Origin: Nocardia suismassiliense
GTDB lineage: Bacteria > Actinomycetota > Actinomycetes > Mycobacteriales > Mycobacteriaceae
Assembly: GCF_900269665.1 (NCBI RefSeq)
Contig: NZ_LT985361.1
Coordinates: 2,015,459 to 2,079,458, forward strand
Length of the DNA stretch: 64,000 bases
Direction of reading: 5' to 3'
The translations under genes and the position numbers were made by a program. Below the pieces are notes generated by a model. That model made no database searches, was not told where the DNA came from, and was given only the letters and a program-made list of their open reading frames with translations. Shown one piece after another: positions 60,139 through 64,000 of this stretch; position 1 is the first letter of the stretch, and every line of letters begins with the position of its first letter.

Positions 60139-62265
60139 ATGATCGAGATCCCGCAGGATCTGAAATGGCTGGGCTGGTTGGTCGGTGTCGACCTGCCCGC
60201 CGGTAACGAGGACCTGCTCTTCGCCATCGGTCGGGCCTGGAGCGAAGCATCGAAATCACTTGCTGCGCAGGTCGACCCGCTGACTCAGGTGCGACGGAAA
60301 GCCAGCGGCGCGTACACCGATGGCGCGGGAGCCGAGACCATCTCCGCGTTGTTCACCGACCTGCTCGACGGCGACGCTTCGTTGGCGAAGCTGGCCGCCA
60401 ACTACGACGAACTCGGTGATGCCGCTTTCGATTTCGGCACCACCGTGCAGGCGGCGAAGCTGATGATGATCGTCTCCTACGCCATGTTGGCCGTGGAGAT
60501 CCTGTGGGCGTGGATGTTTCCGCCCACCGCGCCCGCTGTGGAGGCTGCGGCGATCGCAGGAACCCGATCGGGCTTGCGGCGGGTTGAGGATCTGGTGATC
60601 ACGCGGATCGAGCAGGTGATATTGCGGGCTTTTGGTGCTGTGGGGCAGCAGGCTTGGACGAAGTTGGTGGTCAAGAATCTGGCTACGTACGCGGTGAAGG
60701 GTGCGGTGTCGGGTGGGCAAGCGGTGTTGGTGGACGCGGCTATTCAGGGTGGTCAGATCGCTGCGGGTACTCGGCGTCAGTTCAACGGGAATGAGGCACT
60801 GCTCTCGTTTGGCGCGTCCTATGCGAGCGGTTTGTTCGGTCGGGCAGCTGGGCATTGGGGTGGCATCGGGTTCGACGCGTCGATCGGCAGGCTCACCAAC
60901 AAGCTTGGTCGTGCGGCGGATGTGGGCCGGGGTGCGGCGATCGGTGCGTTCGCCGGGGCGGTCGGCACGGTCGGCAGTTCGATGGCGTCGGCGATGAACA
61001 GCGGTAGCTGGCAGGGGGCGTTCACTGCGAGCGGGTTCGGTCTCGGTGCGTCGGGTGGTGCGTTTCGTGGTGCGGTGGCGGGTGGTGCACGTGGCCTGTT
61101 CCATCTGAACCGGGTGCCGGGCAGTGCGGCGCGCACCGGTTTTCTCCGGCATTTCCAGCTTGATGCCGAAGGGAACGTGTATGTCCCGGCGAGCCGGGCT
61201 GCGGCGGTCGGTGGGTCGGTGAGCGACCAGCCCATTCCGCGACCGGCACCGGTAGCGCGGCCTTCGGTCGACCGGTCGGTCGAGTCGACGCCGCAGCATC
61301 AGCGCAGGCTGCGCGAGCTCGATCGGCAGGACGCGGCGAACCTGCGCGAATACCAGCGGCAGGTGCGCGCTTCCCAGCCCCAATTGCGCGCTCAGCCTTC
61401 TGAATCCGTCGAGAACCCGCTGCGGGCTCGCGCACTGGGGGCCACGGACGGGCCGGAGGCGACCGACCGGCAGCCGCAGTGGGGTTCCCGCATGTCCGAC
61501 CGTGCCCAGGACATGCAGAATCGGTCCGATGTGGCCCAGCAGACCGCGGATCGCGCGCAGGCAGGTGCCGACACCGTGCAGCGGCGGGCAACCATGCAAC
61601 AGACAAGAGCGGCAACGGAAGACGGCGTCGCGGAGCAAGCACGGACGAACACCGAACGGGCGCAGCAGCAGTTACGTACCGCGGAAACTCGTCTGGAAGC
61701 GTTGCGCGCGAACGACTCTCCCGATACTCGGCAGGTGGAGCGGGCCGAACTACGGGTCGCCCGCGCCCGTGTCGAACACGCGAGCGCGGAGTTCGAGCAA
61801 GCCGCCGCGCGCCTGCGGGCCGACACGCACCAGCGTCGAGCCGACGACTTCCAGTCCCGCGCCGACGAATCGCAACGCAACGCCGACCTCGCCCAGCACC
61901 GCGCCGACGACCTGCGCATGGTGCGCGTCCATCCGGATGTGATCAACCGCAGCGCCGATGCCGAAGCCAAGCCGACGGTGCGCCCGATCGGCGCGGAGAA
62001 CAGTTGGTGGCAGCGGGCTTTGCTCCGTAGTGAGCAACTCGGCAAGGAATACGGCACCGGTGGTCCAGGGACGGACCACTATCAACCCAAGGGCACCGAT
62101 CTGCGTGCGAAGACCCGCCCCAAACTCGATTCCTATCACCAGCCGATGATCGAACCGTACATTGCGCCACCACCACCCGACCCGGCCGTGTGGGGCCCGC
62201 CGCCGAACCCTGAAACCGACTGGCAGCCACCGGATTCAGACAACCTGGACCGCGAGAACCGTTAG
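60139..62265 (+). CDS. Large WXG100-like T7SS protein (708 aa), coiled-coil C-half
   Basis: The start IPQDLKWLGWLVGVDLPAG and FAIGRAWSEASKSLAAQ matches the WXG100-like N-domain of the giant protein and of the 961-residue protein at 15654. The hydrophobic segment AVEILWAWMFPPTAPAVEAAA is also shared with the latter. Gly-rich helices run to about residue 330. A long coiled coil covers about 400-620 with a repeating A-D-x-x-Q-x-R-A-D-x-x pattern. The end is Pro-rich with DPAVWGPPPNPETDW. No enzymatic domain is seen. It starts 9 bp after the giant gene, in the same operon. It could be an accessory or scaffold exported with the giant protein. Confidence 0.7.
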   Translation: MIEIPQDLKWLGWLVGVDLPAGNEDLLFAIGRAWSEASKSLAAQVDPLTQVRRKASGAYTDGAGAETISALFTDLLDGDASLAKLAANYDELGDAAFDFGTTVQAAKLMMIVSYAMLAVEILWAWMFPPTAPAVEAAAIAGTRSGLRRVEDLVITRIEQVILRAFGAVGQQAWTKLVVKNLATYAVKGAVSGGQAVLVDAAIQGGQIAAGTRRQFNGNEALLSFGASYASGLFGRAAGHWGGIGFDASIGRLTNKLGRAADVGRGAAIGAFAGAVGTVGSSMASAMNSGSWQGAFTASGFGLGASGGAFRGAVAGGARGLFHLNRVPGSAARTGFLRHFQLDAEGNVYVPASRAAAVGGSVSDQPIPRPAPVARPSVDRSVESTPQHQRRLRELDRQDAANLREYQRQVRASQPQLRAQPSESVENPLRARALGATDGPEATDRQPQWGSRMSDRAQDMQNRSDVAQQTADRAQAGADTVQRRATMQQTRAATEDGVAEQARTNTERAQQQLRTAETRLEALRANDSPDTRQVERAELRVARARVEHASAEFEQAAARLRADTHQRRADDFQSRADESQRNADLAQHRADDLRMVRVHPDVINRSADAEAKPTVRPIGAENSWWQRALLRSEQLGKEYGTGGPGTDHYQPKGTDLRAKTRPKLDSYHQPMIEPYIAPPPPDPAVWGPPPNPETDWQPPDSDNLDRENR

Positions 62266-62419
62266 ACGCACTCCTTCTTGCAAACGCGCGCGTGTCAGCG
62301 CGGCAAGTCGGTGTGCGAGAAATCAGAAAGTGTGCGTCTGAACCCGAAACCCATAATTTGCATAGTGTTTCGGAACCAGTCGCCCGCAATCCCGTCTCCC
62401 GCTGCCTGTACTGGCCAGA

Positions 62420-62815
62420 GTGGTCCGGGTGGAGCAGAGTATCGCCATCGATTCGACTACCGACCTGCATTCCGCCGCCGTGGTGATGGACAGCGTGGCC
62501 GACGCGGTCGACCGTGCGGTGCGTGTACTCGCCGACACGCTGACGCTGCTCGGTGATCCGATCACAGTGCAGCACAACGGAAGCACACCGCAATCCACGG
62601 TCACCGCAGGCAGTAGCGCCAACCCGCCGTGGGGCACCGACTCATACGGTAAGTCGTTCGCCGATGGCGAGGCCGGTTACGTGAACCTCAGCACCGACCT
62701 GCTCCAAGGCGGATTCGACCTGGCGCACACTCTGTCTCAATTCGCCCACGGAATGAGCCGGGCCGCAGGCGATCTCGACAGCACCGAGGAAGACGCCACC
62801 GCAGCGTTCTCCTGA
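62420..62815 (+). CDS. WXG-type small partner protein (third copy)
   Basis: A 131-residue helical protein with WGTDSYGKSFADGEAGY, nearly the same motif as at 18549, and ending EEDATAAFS, similar to that protein's end. It is probably the partner of the 708-residue protein 155 bp upstream, although here the partner follows the large gene instead of preceding it. The start is uncertain: GTG 62420 and GTG 62429 are both weakly supported. The gap 62266-62419 shows no clear promoter or hairpin. Confidence 0.65.
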   Translation: MVRVEQSIAIDSTTDLHSAAVVMDSVADAVDRAVRVLADTLTLLGDPITVQHNGSTPQSTVTAGSSANPPWGTDSYGKSFADGEAGYVNLSTDLLQGGFDLAHTLSQFAHGMSRAAGDLDSTEEDATAAFS

Positions 62816-62833
62816 CCGCCTAGCGCGCTGGAT

Positions 62834-62896
62834 GGCACGCGACACCAACAACCCACGTTCAGCCGGAGGTTGCTCGCGCACATCGCCGAGCAACAT
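62834..62896 (-). pseudogene. Decayed duplicate of the EccC C-terminal tail
   Basis: Read on the - strand, 62896-62834 encodes MLLGDVREQPPAERGLLVSR, matching VLLGDVRPAQYPPGRGLLVSR near the end of the adjacent eccC. It begins 8 bp after the eccC stop, in another frame, and lacks any coding lead. It looks like the remnant of a partial tandem duplication or of a second eccC. Confidence 0.7.
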
Positions 62897-62904
62897 CCCT
62901 CCGC

Positions 62905-64000
62905 TCAGCTCGGCGGTGGCAGATGGCAGATCTGAATAAGATCCCGCCCCCGCGTCCGCGACACCAACAGCCCACGCCCAGGCGGATACTGAGCCGGACG
63001 AACGTCCCCGAGCAGCACACCCTCGTCCTTCGGCGTACTCATCAAAATCCCGTCCACCGACATATCCTTCATCGGCCCGAGAACCGGATCGTAAAGCGCC
63101 CGCGCCGCACCACCGGACCGGCGCGCAATGATCACATGCAAACCGATATCCCGCGCCTGCGGCAACAGATCCAGCAGCGGCACCAGCGGATTGTTCGACG
63201 CCACCATGTCGTAGTCATCGACGATCACATACACCTCGGGCCCCGTCCACCAGCTGCGCTCCCGCAGCTCCGCAGGCGTGATGTCAGCACCGGGTAGCCG
63301 CTGCGACACGAATCCCGCGACTTCCTTCAAGGTCGGAATCGAGGTCTGCGCCGAAGTGGAGTACCCGGCCAGGTGCTGCCCGTCGATCGCCCCGAGCATG
63401 GTGCGCCGGTAGTCGACCAGGATCACCCGCGCCTCGTTCGGATGCGAATTCTCCACGATGCCCTGCGCGATATTGCGCAGCAGCGTGGTCTTGCCGCAGC
63501 CGACGTCGGCGAACACCAGCAGGTGCGGCGACTCCTCGAAGTCGAGCACCACCGGCAGCAGTTCCGATTCGCTCAATCCGATCAGCACCCGCTTGTTGTC
63601 CAGGCGCATATCCAGGTCGCGTGCGGTGGTGAGCACTTGTTCGCGGTCGAGTTCGCCGGGCAGCATCCGCACCCCGGGTGCCCGGCGGTCGCCGTAGAGC
63701 TCGGCGAGTTCGGCCTTCGCGGCGACGATGCCGTCGGAGAGCGTTTCCGGGTTCACGTCGGTGTCCAGGCGGGGGAGTGCGATCAGCATGTGCAGCTTAT
63801 CGCCGGTCATGCCGCGGCCCGGACGGTTGATCGGAACGTTCACCGCCGCACGGCGATCCATCTCCGAGTCGGACGGATCGCCGAGGCGCAGCTCGATCCT
63901 GGTACCGATCTGATCCTTCACATTGGGCCGGATCTCGGCCCACCGGTTCGCGCCGAGCATGAGGTGGATGCCGTAGGACAGTCCACGGGCGGCGAGGGCG
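62905..64000 (-). CDS. eccC: ESX ATPase EccC, C-terminal part (runs off the right edge)
   Basis: The last 365 or so residues of EccC. The final FtsK/SpoIIIE-type ATPase domain has Walker A FADVGCGKTTLL and Walker B VYVIVDDYD, with HVIIARRSGG afterwards and the family end LLGDVRPAQYPPGRGLLVSR. EccC is the hexameric motor that recognises WXG100 dimers and drives export. The preceding domain also shows in LSYGIHLMLGANRWAEIRP. Transcription is leftward, toward the 708-residue T7SS gene cluster. Whether this is fused EccC or split EccCb cannot be seen. Confidence 0.92.
   Translation of the reverse strand, partial: ALAARGLSYGIHLMLGANRWAEIRPNVKDQIGTRIELRLGDPSDSEMDRRAAVNVPINRPGRGMTGDKLHMLIALPRLDTDVNPETLSDGIVAAKAELAELYGDRRAPGVRMLPGELDREQVLTTARDLDMRLDNKRVLIGLSESELLPVVLDFEESPHLLVFADVGCGKTTLLRNIAQGIVENSHPNEARVILVDYRRTMLGAIDGQHLAGYSTSAQTSIPTLKEVAGFVSQRLPGADITPAELRERSWWTGPEVYVIVDDYDMVASNNPLVPLLDLLPQARDIGLHVIIARRSGGAARALYDPVLGPMKDMSVDGILMSTPKDEGVLLGDVRPAQYPPGRGLLVSRTRGRDLIQICHLPPPS

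Noticed and set aside
62420..62815. Classical EsxA/EsxB role for the small partner protein
   Set aside because: It is longer than a WXG100 protein, its motif matches the other two partner proteins, and the core Esx pair is already at 8259-8904.

Overview
The window looks like a high-GC, mycolic-acid-bacterium-type actinobacterial chromosome, most like Nocardia or a close relative within Mycobacteriales. This rests on gene content: an ESX (type VII secretion, T7SS) locus with EccB, EccC, EccE, two EspG-type chaperones, PE-like and PPE proteins and an Esx pair, plus a PknG-type kinase. The organism is inferred from content only. I see no rRNA, tRNA, CRISPR array or insertion sequence.

Left part (1-14.1 kb), mostly + strand: an ESX gene set. 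Overlapping genes encode a tandem YbaB protein, an EspB-like substrate, EspG, an EspH-like protein and a second YbaB protein. Next come an EspC-like protein with a long substrate-like partner, a PE-like/PPE pair, a second EspG and two WXG100 proteins that end at a strong bidirectional terminator. EccE (- strand) and EccB (+ strand) are divergent. An orphan 357-aa protein and two more YbaB proteins follow.

14.1-19.7 kb, - strand: a short WXG-type partner, a 961-aa WXG100-like large T7SS protein, and a translationally coupled protein with a DUF600/YezG immunity-like segment. A MerR regulator lies just upstream.

20.0-24.9 kb, + strand: a PknG-like kinase, aspartate ammonia-lyase and an MFS transporter, with a tandem dyad operator candidate before the transporter. 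A relatively AT-rich stretch of about 300 bp follows, with inverted repeats and a near-consensus promoter. It precedes a small coiled-coil protein and an OmpR-type two-component pair (25.2-27.7 kb).

27.9-62.8 kb, + strand: the highlight. A WXG-type partner (27.9-29.1 kb) directly precedes one uninterrupted 31-kb gene (29080-60129) encoding a 10,349-residue protein. Its N-terminus matches the other two large T7SS proteins in the window. The rest is a mosaic: disordered charged repeats; a SecA-like DEAD motor; a DUF1023-like remnant; five OTU cysteine-protease domains plus one apparently decayed copy; two ADP-ribosyltransferase domains with a C3-type QxE motif; three calpain-like protease domains with catalytic Cys and His; and seven calpain N-half modules without the catalytic Cys. 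Four copies of a HSSFLAG-type module and several linker repeats are scattered among them. A third large T7SS protein (708 aa) and another WXG-type partner follow. The window ends in the 3' part of eccC (- strand), next to a decayed duplicate of the eccC tail.

Working model (inference): the ESX machine exports the WXG-partner/large-protein pairs. The giant protein would deliver several proteases and ADP-ribosyltransferases, possibly against eukaryotic cells, since OTU and C3-like activities usually act on ubiquitin and Rho GTPases.
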